A DNA stretch of 64,000 bases from Rhynchopus sp. YZ270_cl-10 (taxonomy: Eukaryota > Euglenozoa > Diplonemea > Diplonemida > Diplonemidae): assembly GCA_964035575.1 (NCBI GenBank), contig OZ037923.1:62001-126000 (forward strand). Reading direction: 5' to 3'. The first letter of the stretch is position 1. Each line of letters starts with the position of its first letter. Below the pieces are notes generated by a model. It did no database searches. It worked only from the letters and a program-made list of their open reading frames with translations, and was not told where the DNA came from. Positions 21,070 through 32,059 of this stretch are shown one piece after another. Both the position numbers and the translations under genes were made by a program.

Positions 21070-21873
21070 GTGCCCACGATTTTTTTCCCGGCTTTTGGGG
21101 GGGGTGAAAATAAAAATTTTTTTTGGAAAATAATAAAAAATCTTGATGGTGTTCTCTTACTCTCCCCCCGATACCTTTCTCGCGCCCCAAGAACCATCTA
21201 AGGGAGTTAGAGGGTGGGCGTGTTTTCCTAGAATTTGACGGACGGAGCTCGTAGAACCCAACGAGGAATGAGAAAAAAGGATAGGGCGAAATCATAAAAG
21301 TAGCGTACCGTGCGCCTGCGGCGCAAGCTTACTGTAAATTGTATGACATGGTACTGGGTACTTAACTCAAAAAAGTGGACGGCATCTAAAAATTTCCGCC
21401 TGCGGCGCGGCAGCCCTGACCCAGTTTCCCCCTTTTCTTGTTCAGTCGGCAGGATCACTTGGCCCTTACACTGATGTTGACCAAAAGCCAAGAACTTGTC
21501 CATTTCGTCAAATTGACCCCACCACAGCGCGGACGGATTCCAAAAATCCCCCACGAACCAGCTTCTCCAGGGGCTTCGCGCGCGAAGCGCGCGAAAAATT
21601 TTGCAACCCGAAAAACACCTCACCCCCCCTAAGGTCAAAAAAACCTGTCCCAAAAAAAACCTCTGCTGGCATCTCCAAAAAAAAAAAAAAGAAAAGTTTG
21701 TAAGATGACCCTAGTCACCTTATCATATTCGTTATCGCACAGCATGAGCGGCGCTGGCTTCCAAGTTTGTTTACAAAAAAAGGTGGATTGACATAGCAAC
21801 CATACCCCGCATATCCTCCACTCACGTGGTGTGCACGCTGCGCGTAGCACGCCGTGTGGTAGGAGGTCTTCCG
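21070..21873. other. Intergenic, dispersed repeats
   Basis: No gene seen. Contains a GC-rich hairpin repeat (21292-21333), an alternating GCGC palindrome near 21573-21590 and a shortened family I hairpin (21702-21721). Confidence 0.5.
21292..21333. repeat. GC-rich hairpin repeat, three copies
   Basis: Core GTACCGTGCGCCTGCGGCGCAA at 21292-21333, in reverse at 12115-12158, and again at 27360-27388. The first two share about 44 bp including ATAAARGTAGC. The TGCGCC-GCA-GGCGCA stem-loop recalls the end structure of a mobile element, unassigned. Confidence 0.65.
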
Positions 21874-22587
21874 CTATATTCTCAGCAGGGGGTGTGCACT
21901 CACGGAGCTGAAAGAAGGGATGATTTTATTTTCTTCTCCAAACGATTCAAGAATGCATACCAACGCTTCTACGCACCGCCACACATGGCAGTTCTCCGCT
22001 GTGTCGTAGCAATGCCACGAAGGGAACGAAGCTCCTTCCTTGTGCAGCTTGATCACCTCAAAGTGCTTCCCTCTGCACTCGACGTATGTCACGGTCACCA
22101 CCTTTGCACTGTCGTGGAGAAGGGAAAAGACGTCGGGCGCTGATGTGGGCGCACCGTATTGGTCGGTTAGCATCATTCCCGCCATGAACAGGGTGCGTGC
22201 GTCCATGTCGTCGTCCTCGGTGAGGATGCGTGTGTGCAGCACCTTGGCGGTTGGTATCGTGGTCATGCGCTTCTTAGCGACCTGTTCAGAGTCTGTCATG
22301 TTCACACCCTGAGCCTCGTGCTTCGGGCGTTTCAACGCTTTCCGTGTCATCAGTACTGTGCATCGTATGTGAAGTGCGTCCTTGACGTCTTCGTCGTTAA
22401 CCATGCGTGTTCCGATGGTCCCGTCGCCATCCTCGCGTCCAACAACGATGTTCCGTGTGCTGTCTGTGTCGCGCATGTGGAAGCGTTGTACCTTCTTTGC
22501 AGCCTGCATCAAACTGTCGATGGTTGGAGTATCGAAGGTGACGTCCGCTTGCTTGCCGTACCAGGATACGGTCAGGGTGTGTGGCAT
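21874..22587 (-). CDS. Hypothetical protein with ubiquitin-like N-terminus
   Basis: 237 residues from the ATG at 22587 (MPHTLTVSWYGKQADVTFDT). Other in-frame ATGs lie upstream (for example 22683); I chose the one giving a beta-hairpin followed by a helix (TIDSLMQAAKKVQRF), a layout like the N-termini of the LRR and WD families here and of Crinkler-type headers. Residues 1-80 would be this domain, followed by a basic stretch (RKALKRPKHE) and a C-terminal domain of about 120 residues with no family I recognise (landmarks TVTYVECRGKHFEVIKLHKEG and WHCYDTAENCHVW). No signal peptide or membrane segment. The coding call rests on length, GC-rich composition and strand agreement with all neighbours. 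The ubiquitin-like reading is by eye and weaker than for the LRR family. Confidence 0.65.
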   Translation of the reverse strand: MPHTLTVSWYGKQADVTFDTPTIDSLMQAAKKVQRFHMRDTDSTRNIVVGREDGDGTIGTRMVNDEDVKDALHIRCTVLMTRKALKRPKHEAQGVNMTDSEQVAKKRMTTIPTAKVLHTRILTEDDDMDARTLFMAGMMLTDQYGAPTSAPDVFSLLHDSAKVVTVTYVECRGKHFEVIKLHKEGASFPSWHCYDTAENCHVWRCVEALVCILESFGEENKIIPSFSSVSAHPLLRI

Positions 22588-24348
22588 GGCTGCCTCTGTG
22601 GGGTAGGGCGAGGGTGTGAGGGTGAGGGTGTCATTTTCCTGAAGTCGGCTCTGTGTTTTATACATGATAATGGTCATTTTCATGAAGGTTGCTGTAGCTG
22701 TGTTCACACAGACTGATAATGGTCGTTAGTAAGGCAAAAGAATTTTCCCAAAGCTCCGAGCTTTTTGGCGTCCCTGTTAGTAGCGCTGTCTACTGCAGGC
22801 GACAACAACTGCACTTATCGGTGGATGTCTTGGCTCTGGGATCGATAGGGACCGAGGGTAAGGGTGAAGAGAGGAGAAGGAGGGTGACATATTTTCGTAT
22901 CGATTATGAAGTGTCCAAAACAAAACAAAAAAAGGTTGGAAATGTAGAAAAGGGAATAGGCTGAACAGAGGACGGTTTAGGATGTGGACTGAACTGTGGG
23001 CTTTATTGCTGTATGTTCGTGGGGGCAAGTATGGTCGTTAGCACAAAAAAAAAAGGGAGGGAAAACAGGAAGATCTTGAAAAAAATGTGAATGTGTCCTC
23101 GCTGTCCACAACGTCGTGTTTCAACCCGAAGACGAATATTTTGAGCTGCCCAAAGACCACACATACTTTGAAGTGAGTTGTGGAGGGAGGACAAAAAAAC
23201 CCCCCCCCCCCCCCCCCCCCCAATAGTGCTGACACACGCCTCTGGGATGCAGGCACTGTCACATCCATGGGGGTTATCGAACACCTGAAAAGCTTCTGAG
23301 GACCCACAACCACTTGCCACTGCCACATTGTATGGTTCACACACACACACCCTGTTTCAATAAAGCACTTTCGGCACCACCAATCACCTCTAGTCACCTA
23401 CTGTGTTCTCCCACTAATAAAAGGGAAAAAAAATTTTTTTTGACTTGAACAGTGCACCTTTGGTCAATGAGGAGGTGTACCGGGTGTACCCCCTCCAACC
23501 ATGCAGTCAATCCATTTATCCTAGGACACCCATTTCGTGGTTTGCATCTGATATGCCACAAAGGGTTTTTGTAAGATGAGACCCTCTCAGACTCCCCAAC
23601 CTTTTTTGAAAAAAAAAAATGATTTTTTTATATCGTACGGTTCCGCAAGAATATAAAATAACTCAATCCAATGAGTTTCTCCAAAAAAAAAATGCATTTT
23701 TTTTTTTTGAAAGATGACGTAAATTTACTAAAAACCCCCCCAAAAAAACCTTCCCCGCTCCCTCTATTCCACAACACTCTCCGTCAACGATTCGCCAACG
23801 GGAGTGTTGATACCTTTTTTTGTTGTTGTTTGAAAACTTGGTTGTTTTAGTGTAGACACCCCGAAGATGAACACCACTACACTACACGCTTCTATAGCGA
23901 ATGCCCGAATTGCTCCAGGCGTTGTTTTTTTTGTGAAAACTTTTTTTTTTTTTACCATTCCCTTTTTAGGGGACGGAGCAATGTACGGTACCCTGGAAGC
24001 TCCAAGAAAATGGAGTCGGCAGGGTAAAGAGGGAGGTTGCCTTTCCTAAACGTGCACACAACTGTCTATTAGGGGAGGTGTCGGTCACTCACCTTGTGTG
24101 GCGCAACAATAGCATTTCAACGATATATGCATTCAATAAATAATTTAATTGATAGCATAGGTTATAGGGAATCAAAAATGTTCTCAACTTTAAAAAAAAA
24201 AACTGTAGTTATTAATGCAGGCACCTCCTAACTGACCAACGTACAATGCCAGCCATCCGGATGAAAGCATAATGGAATGTAAAACTGAAACCTAAAAAAA
24301 AAAAGAGCTCCATTTTATGCTCAAAAAACCCATTGTATTGTCTATGAC
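22588..24348. other. Intergenic, A/T tracts and short repeats
   Basis: No gene seen. Includes a run of about 24 C near 23198-23221, hairpin family II at 23831-23880, a degenerate family I copy near 23577, and a third copy of the GCAGGCACCTCC block (24218-24272). Confidence 0.55.
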
Positions 24349-24963
24349 CTACAGCTCATCCCCAGATCCAGGGAGGATAAACGGTTCGACTCTCGCAAAC
24401 GTGATGCGAGAAAGCAGGGGGAACTCTGTCTTGGTGTAGTCGTCCCCTTCCGCAATCATCCTCGCCTCGTCCACAGCGGTACCGTATCCGGTGTAGATCT
24501 TCAGAACATTCTCCCAGCCTTCGATGACGTGGCCAAACGGGGGGTAGGTCTGTGTGTCAAGGTGGGTGTTGCGCTTAATGTTAATAAAGACTCTGGTGGT
24601 GCGCTCGCCGTCTTCGTCTTTTGCGAAGGTCACATAGCGGGGGCGGTTCGCTACGTTGCGCATATGGGGGTCGTCGTGGATCTTCTTCTTCGCCCACTTC
24701 TCTGCAGCGGACTGATGTGGGCAGATGCCAAACGTCACCATGTCCCCTTCAACCGCTTTGTGAAACGCAGCGTCCTTCCAGATATTCGCCTCCACAATCT
24801 CCCACAACCGCTGTGAGCCCAACGGGGCCCACGCGGAGTGCACGCGAACGAGAAAGTCCCCGTCGGTTCCGTCGTTAAAGCTCACCCCAACCCGGAGGTT
24901 CCAAATCTCCGGGGTGCCAGAGACCACTGTGAGCAACGCAAGCAGCGCGGCGGTACGAAGCAT
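24349..24963 (-). CDS. Secretory-pathway cyclophilin-type peptidyl-prolyl isomerase, C-terminal GDEL
   Basis: 204 residues. Residues 1-16 form a signal peptide (MLRTAALLALLTVVSG). The body follows the cyclophilin plan: strand DFLVRVHSAWAPLGSQRLWEIV, FGICPH, a TTRVFINIKRNTHLD segment (FIN corresponds to the QFFI-type active-site strand), and PPFGHVIEGWENVLKIYTGYG near the end. The canonical RxxPxFxxQ/W residues are only partly kept, as in several divergent eukaryotic cyclophilins, so isomerase activity is not assured. The last four residues, GDEL, resemble a KDEL-type ER retention signal. Inferred role: folding of secretory cargo. Upstream on the minus strand a C/T tract (24993-25017) ends in GGGAG at 24988, a good spliced-leader acceptor giving a leader of about 25 nt. 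Confidence 0.85.
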   Translation of the reverse strand: MLRTAALLALLTVVSGTPEIWNLRVGVSFNDGTDGDFLVRVHSAWAPLGSQRLWEIVEANIWKDAAFHKAVEGDMVTFGICPHQSAAEKWAKKKIHDDPHMRNVANRPRYVTFAKDEDGERTTRVFINIKRNTHLDTQTYPPFGHVIEGWENVLKIYTGYGTAVDEARMIAEGDDYTKTEFPLLSRITFARVEPFILPGSGDEL

Positions 24964-24987
24964 CTTGTGGTTTGCTTTTCTTTTATT

Positions 24988-25017
24988 CTCCCAAAAAAGG
25001 GGGGGGAGAGGAGGGGA
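24988..25017 (-). promoter_or_regulatory. Candidate spliced-leader acceptor for the cyclophilin gene
   Basis: On the minus strand an almost pure pyrimidine tract is followed by GGGAG, about 25 nt before the ATG. This is what trans-splicing acceptors look like in Euglenozoa. Inferred, not demonstrated. Confidence 0.45.
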
Positions 25018-25971
25018 GTGGGGGGAGGTGCTTTCTGGGAGGAGGGGAGTGAATTTTTGGAGAATTTATACTTTCATTTGAATAATTGTAATAATGTAGT
25101 GTACGCTTTTGGTGGACAAAGGAGGCAATAGAGTTGCTATGACTGTGGAAAGAAGCGGGGTACAAGCGGAAGCAGCAGAGAAGACCGAGAATAAGCACCA
25201 TTTCGGTAGTACAGTTATCTCTGTATTGACGAGCCTTTTCTACGTAGCCACCCTAGAGTGTTGCTCCACTATCTCTTTCTTATTTCGATGACATCTGCAA
25301 AAAGAGGGGTAAAGTGGTCCTTTTTTTTCTTCTTTTCAGTCTGATCTTTTTTTTTTAGCTAAATGCGTCGTTTTTCTCTCGGTTTTGTTTGCTTCCTTTT
25401 TGTTTGGCTGATCTCTCTTCCTTTTTATGTTGTTCGAGATTTTCTTTCTGAGGGGAAGTTGCAAGGGGGATGGGGGGGTGAAGTGAAAAAAATTCGTCGA
25501 AAAAAACCTTTTCAACAATGAAAGAAAAAAAGGGAAATCGAGAACGTTTCTCCCTTTTTATTTGACCAAAAAAAAAAGCGAACATCATGACAAAAAGGTG
25601 AGACAGAGAAAGCAATATTTTTTATTTTCTTTTCTTTTAGAAAATTTTAAAAAAAGGCAAAAACCACTCCCAAATAAGGAGAGAAATGGCACCAACAGAT
25701 ATCACTGATATCTGGCTTTCCTCGTGGAGCTATACCACAACACTAAAGAAGCGAGAAAAGTCCCCAAAGTAAAAAGTAAAATAAAAAAAAAATACACACA
25801 CACGGCACAATACAGCACGTCGATATAAATAAAAGGCCGTTTTTTGTAAGATGAAAATAAAAGAATGTTTAGTCACCTCGAGAAGGGGATGGGAATGACG
25901 AAGAGGGAAAACTATGGGCTTTTGAATTTTTTCTTTTTTGGGGGTCACTTTTTGAATCGTAAAAAAAAAAA
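25018..25971. other. Intergenic, A/T tracts
   Basis: No gene seen. Holds a partial family II repeat (25240-25270), a family I hairpin (25848-25878) and long T/A runs. Confidence 0.55.
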
Positions 25972-27026
25972 GGGCAAATTGCGATAACACGTATACTTTT
26001 TGTTTCCATTTGCGATAACACGTACACAAAAAGTATACGTGTTATCGCGAAAAAGTGTACGTGTTATCGCGAACAAAAATGTACGTGTTTCCTTCTTCTA
26101 AGGTGCTCGCTCTCCATACCTAGACCCTCGAATTTTTTTTTTTTTTTGGGCCCCAAAAATGGCTAATTTCGACGATTTGAGGCCATTCAAAGCAAAATTT
26201 GGCACTTTTGAGCATCTGTGGGGGTCTAGAACGCGGTTGCGAGCACCCCGTTTTTTAGCGAAATATGTACGTGTTATCGCGAAAAGTGTTCAAAAAAATG
26301 TACGTGTGACATTCAGAAGACAGGGTCTGGTGGTAAATTTTGCGTATCCCTCTGTGTGGGTCACTCACACTTGCGGTCATGTGCCACTGCGTGGGTCTGG
26401 GAACCAGACTTACGTACTTAAGGTGCACGAAGACAGGGTCTGGTGGTAAATTTTGCGTAGTACTGCGACGTCGCAGTTTGTACTTGATAGCATTACAACA
26501 TTTAACTTCTCCACGGGGGTCTTGGGCCGTTCATTCGGTTATACCTTGACTAGCGGAAGAGGCCTTTTTGGTCTCTAGAATATCCGGTATTCCCGAACGG
26601 AGGCACACTTTGTGTGTTACTACGACCTGGCAACTTCCAGCAGTAGGTTAAGTAATCTTTCTTGTAAATTGTTGGATCATTATCTCCTCAGTGCATGAAT
26701 GCCCCACGTGACTGGACACTTTTGTGTTTGTCATGTGGAGCTGTGGTTGCTCTTTCACGACTTTTATCCTTGTACACAGTGTACCCAGTACCCAGTGCCC
26801 TGTCACGACTTTTTCCGTGACAAAAAGTTTGGTTTCCTTGACAAACCAGGTACCCAGGTACCTGGGTACCTGGGTACCTGGGTACCTGTGTACCTGGGTA
26901 CCTGGGAAAACACGTACGTTTTTGTTCGCGAAAACACGTACACTTTTTCGCGATAACACGTATACTTTTTGTGTACGTGTTATCGCAAATCGAAAAAAAA
27001 AGTATACGTGTTATCGCAATTTACCC
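25972..27026. mobile_element. 1,055-bp element with 119-120 bp terminal inverted repeats
   Basis: Left end 25972-26090 and right end 26907-27026 are near-perfect inverted copies beginning GGGYAAATTGCGATAACACG. Each arm is itself built from repeats of GCGATAACACGTAYAC in both directions. Flanks are A11 on the left and A9 on the right, so a 9-bp A-run target duplication is possible. The interior has no transposase: it holds two direct copies of a GAAGACAGGGTCTGGTGG segment (about 26317 and 26430), a (GTACCTGGG)n stretch (26848-26906) and AT-rich filler. Best read as a non-autonomous DNA transposon. Long arms, GGG ends and a possible 9-bp duplication resemble Mutator-like elements, but foldback elements also fit. 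Confidence 0.8.
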
Positions 27027-29075
27027 AAAAAAAAATTATCTTGGAGGACCTTAGCATCCCAAAGAAAAAAATACAAACTTGAAAACACAAAAGTTTTCAT
27101 ATACTTTCTATTCGAGAAAGCACACAAAAAAGAACGTTTCAAAAAACGAAACACACCAGGCACTCCGCTAGGTACTAAAGTTCTGTTGATTGTCAACAGA
27201 ACTTTTTGAAAATGGGGAAAAAAAGAAAAAAAAAAAAAGTTCTGCTGAGTGGTTCAGACCCGTTCTACCTGTCAAAAAAGCTCAGGAGAAGAAGATATGG
27301 AGAGGTGAGTGCTCAAACGTCCCAAAAAAGTCAAAATCGGGCGTTGGTAAAAAAAAAAGTTGCGTACCGTGCGCCTGCGGCGCAAGCATGTACCCCACCA
27401 ACGTGGACCATCAACAGAATATTTTCAAAATCGGAAATCCTAGCGGAGAGCCTGCCTGAAACACACACAAAAAAAAAAAAAAAATCAGTAGAATAGGGTC
27501 ACAGCGCTACATTGGCTACACACGTCCCTTTTGAATCACACAAAAAAAATACACACAATGCACCAGTTTGACAAATGCGTCTCATAAGTACAAGTTGTCA
27601 AACCTTCAGAAATGCAAACACAGAAAAAGTTGACTTGAAATACAAAGCCCTCTCGTAAACAGTGTACCTAAAATAAAATAAAAGTGAAGTTGATAGTGCA
27701 AAACGACTCTGGGGGGAGGCAGGTACTGACACATCCCTCAAGGGGGTTATCGAACCCCCTCGGAGTTGTTGTGCTTTTTGGGGAGTGTTGATGACAGGGA
27801 AATTGTTTAAAAAAAAGAAAATAGAGGGAAGTGGACGAGCGCTAGACACATCCACAGTTCACATCCCTCAAGTGGACGGACAAACGGCGTCGGACTATCC
27901 CAGTGGTAGTAGAAAAAAATCATCCTCAGGTGTCTACACTAATACAACCAAGTTTTTTTTTTCAAACGAGAAAACCTGAATGGTGCTTTCGGAAGTCGGT
28001 CAACGACCTGTCGACCCCTCCTGGAGCACCACTGAATAAGATGAATGTAAAATCTCTTGTTGCGTCGGTTTGCTTTGCAGCCCACCTTCACAGGAAGATG
28101 GGCTGCAACTGTGGGCAGGCAAGGGACAGAACAAAAGGAGAGAAGTACTTCAAAGTGGTCCACTCCTCTCACGAAAACACATTTTTTCAGAACATAAAAA
28201 ATGGGGGCAAAAAGACCAATTTATTTCTTTCTCTTCATAAGATACACAACGGTTTTGTGTTGCACACAAAAAAAGTCTTTTTTTTTTTTTTGCAATAGAT
28301 TCTATTAGAAAGGAACTTTGCCTCTTTTTTCCCCCCTCATATTTGCAAACCTTTTTTATTGTACAACATTGTGGGCGCTGGTATCTTACTCATTTGAAGA
28401 GAAAAAGGAAAATGGTCGTACACCCCATATCGTCTGTTGCGTCTCGGGGTAATGATTATTGCGCACATAACAGAGTTTTGTCTTTTTCTTGAAAACTTGG
28501 TTTTTTTTTGTTGTATCAGTAGACGATGAGGTCTCCGCTATAATTTCTTTTTTTGATTTGAATTGTTGGAGTAGTGTGGAGTTGCCTCAGTTGTGTTGCC
28601 CACAGTTGGTGCAAATCTCCATTTTTTTTTATTTTTCGTATGGTATCAACGAGTTTCATCAGTCGTTTGTTTGGTTTTTTTTGAAAACTTGGTCGTATTA
28701 GTGCAGCCACCCTAGAGTGTGCTCCACTCTATTTTTTTAATGTGTTATTGCCACTCGAATAACACACAAACCAACTGTCTGCAGCCCAAAAAGCATCTCG
28801 TACTTAGTGACACCTTTTAAATATCTCAGGTACATTGTAACATAGCACAAAAACATTGTGAAGTAAAACACAGGAGCGGGGATGAAGGGCATTTCCCCTG
28901 AACACACGAGAAACGGGAGGGCGGGGAAAAAGAGGAAAACTTGGGGAAAAAAAACACAGAACAAAAAAACAGGAACTCCACAGAAAGGTGGGAGAGAGGG
29001 GTGGGGGATGGTTGCAAGAAGAAGGGTACGTCAGCGAACCCTCTGAGCAAACCCACATTGCGCGCCTACTGTACA
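27027..29075. other. Intergenic, short hairpin repeats
   Basis: No gene seen. Includes the GC-rich hairpin repeat (27360-27388), family II copies (27920-27953 on the minus strand, 28490-28540, 28681-28728), a strong hairpin at 28078-28107 and a GGGGGTTATCGAACCCCC palindrome near 27741-27758. Confidence 0.55.
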
Positions 29076-30403
29076 CCTGCACAACTGCACACCTGCACAC
29101 CTGTACACCTGCACAACTGCACACCTGCACACCTGTACACCTGCACACCTGCACAACTGCACACCTGCACACCTGCACACCTGCACACTTGCACACCTGC
29201 ACACCTGCACACCTGCACACCTGCACACCTGCACACCTGCACACCTGCACACCTGCACACCTGCACACCTGCACAACTGCACACCTGCACACCTGCACAA
29301 CTGCACACCTGCACACCTGCACACCTGCACACCTGCACACCTGCACACCTGCACACCTGCACACCTGCACACCTGCACACCTGCACACCTGCACACCTGC
29401 ACACCTGCACACCTGCACACCTGCACACCTGCACACCTGCACACCTGCACACCTGCACACCTGCACACCTGCACACCTGCACACCTGCACACCTGCACAC
29501 CTGCACACCTGCACACCTGCACACCTGCACACCTGCACACCTGCACACCTGCACACCTGCACAACTGCACAACTGCACACCTGCACACCTGCACACCTGC
29601 ACACCTGCACACCTGCACACCTGCACACCTGCACACCTGCACACCTGCACACCTGCACAACTGCACAACTGCACACCTGCACACCTGCACAACTGCACAC
29701 CTGCACACCTGCACACCTGCACACCTGCACACCTGCACACCTGCACACCTGCACACCTGCACACCTGCACACCTGCACACCTGCACACCTGCACACCTGC
29801 ACACCTGCACACCTGCACACCTGCACACCTGCACACCTGCACACCTGCACACCTGCACACCTGCACACCTGCACACCTGCACACCTGCACACCTGCACAC
29901 CTGCACACCTGCACACCTGCACACCTGCACACCTGCACACCTGCACACCTGCACACCTGCACACCTGCACACCTGCACACCTGCACACCTGCACACCTGC
30001 ACACCTGCACACCTGCACACCTGCACACCTGCACACCTGCACACCTGCACACCTGCACACCTGCACACCTGCACACCTGCACACCTGCACACCTGCACAC
30101 CTGCACACCTGCACACCTGCACACCTGCACACCTGCACACCTGCACACCTGCACACCTGCACACCTGCACACCTGCACAACTGCACAACTGCACAACTGC
30201 ACAACTGCACAACTGCACAACTGCACAACTGCACAACTGCACAACTGCACAACTGCACAACTGCACAACTGCACAACTGCACAACTGCACAACTGCACAA
30301 CTGCACAACTGCACAACTGCACAACTGCACAACTGCACAACTGCACAACTGCACAACTGCACAACTGCACAACTGCACACCTGCACAACTGCACAACTGC
30401 ACA
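29076..30403 (+). repeat. 1.33-kb octamer array (CACACCTG)n with (CACAACTG)n end block
   Basis: About 165 units of an 8-bp repeat. The left and middle parts are mostly CACACCTG with scattered TACACCTG and CACAACTG variants; from about 30177 on almost every unit is CACAACTG. All reading frames on both strands stay open, so the 450-560 residue frames seen here are artefacts. Confidence 0.97.
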
Positions 30404-32059
30404 CACCCCCACAGAGCCACCCGGCTGTGCGAAGCAGCCCCTCCCATTATAGGGCCCCCCCATAACAACGTAACACAAAAGAAATAAAAAATTGACAAGA
30501 AGAATCAAAGGAGGAAGGGATAAGCACCCTTACGTTAGAACCTTGTTTATTAAACACAACAAGTTTTCCCCACTATCCTACTTCCTTGCCACATTGGGGG
30601 GGGGAGAGAGACCGTTTTATAATGCATTTGCTTGGAACACATTTTTTTCCACTTTTTTTTGAAATACTATTTTTCTTCCTCGAGGAAAGAACCGCCACTG
30701 TTGTGGGCAAAGTTTGTAGTACAGCTACACACCACACAATAGTATACACGCTTTTTTGTGCTACTGACAACCCCACACCCAGCTACGAAGTTCCTCGATT
30801 GGCAGGGAGAGGGTTACAGAGACGAAAGGAGCGTGCAGTGTGTGTTTCCTTGGGAAGGAACACAACGGTGAATCTTGACTTTGTAGTTTTTTTTATTTGC
30901 AGTTTTTGTTTTTGGATAAATTGTTGGATTCGTGTAGTTGCCTCGGCTGTGTTGCCACAGTTGTGCAATCTCCACTGTCATTTTTATTTGCAGTTTTTCC
31001 GTTTGGCTACAAGTTGTCAACGCTGAAACTCGAAAGTCAAGTTATTTTCTTTCACCGTTGTGTGCGCTGATCTCATGTGGATTGACACCTAGAAGGTAAG
31101 GATGTTTTATGTAATTTGCTGGGTTGAAGAGAACACAAAAAATAATGAAAGAGAGAGGAAAAGGTGTGGGGGAGGAAGGAGGTGACGTATCTCACCCGTG
31201 TTGTGTGTCGACAATCGCCCACCAGAGAGAAGGTAGGGGGGTCTGTTACTTTTCAAAATTCACAAATAAAAAAAAAAGCTATTTTTTGGGGGGCGGGGGG
31301 GGACAAGGCAACTAAATAGATCATCTTGGTGCCGATTTGATAAACTTGGAAAAGAGAGAGAAAAAAAAATGAGGGGTGTAGTTATGTTGACACACCCTTG
31401 TTTATTTCATAAAATTGATTGAATATCTTTTTTCCTTAGATATTTTTTTCTCCGTTTTGAAGTGATTTTTTTCCCACCTTTTTCCATTCTTTGACCACAA
31501 AAGGGTGCACCATAAAAAAACACAGTGCACAGCACAGGACACGGAACACATCTATAAAAGAAAAGAAAAGCGTCATCAGCCCACTCTCGTCACCATCTGT
31601 AAGGACAGCCTTGACTGATACTTTCTGTATCAGCACACGATTGCCTCCCTGAAGGCTACATAGCTACCTGAGTACAAAAAAGAAAAGCGTCATCAGATGA
31701 ACCTAAGCCTCTCTGCTCAGCCACCTTTAGAAAAAAGTTGCAAGATGAATATATGCATCACGTACATACACATCCTAAAACGTAACCCCCCTCCCCTTAA
31801 ATTCATGATCAAAAGGTGATGGACCATGTCCCCGGTCGCATATGTGACCAGGTAAAATACCTGGTCCCTCACCTGGTCATGTGACCAGGTGACCACCGCA
31901 CCGTGACGAACTCACTCCAAAAAAAAAAGGCGGTTTAATTTCCCTCTTTTTTCGTAACAAAAATGGGGCACATATTTTCACCCATTTCTTTTTTCCTCCA
32001 CCCCCTCCCCCAAACCCATTCGTTCTAGTCTAAAAAATTTTTTCAAAAAAAAAGCAATT
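30404..32059. other. Intergenic, hairpin repeats and CCTGGTCA palindromes
   Basis: No gene seen. Family I hairpins at 31695-31728 and 31742-31776. At 31845-31905 lies a cluster of CACCTGGTCA/TGACCAGGTG palindromes related to the ends of the 3.7-kb inverted repeat. Confidence 0.55.

Noticed and set aside
17347-21133. YTVYTV and CVPVYLCT proteins over the 9-bp arrays
   Set aside because: 9-bp units have no stop and give open frames on both strands; no domain outside the array.
29076-30508. Open frames of 450-560 codons on both strands over the octamer array
   Set aside because: An 8-bp repeat without stop codons keeps all frames open; the peptides are pure repeat (HLHTCTPA or CAGVQVCR).
31845-31905. 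CACCTGGTCATGTGACCAGGTG palindromes as an operator
   Set aside because: Related to the ends of the 3.7-kb inverted repeat, so more likely a repeat remnant than a regulatory site.
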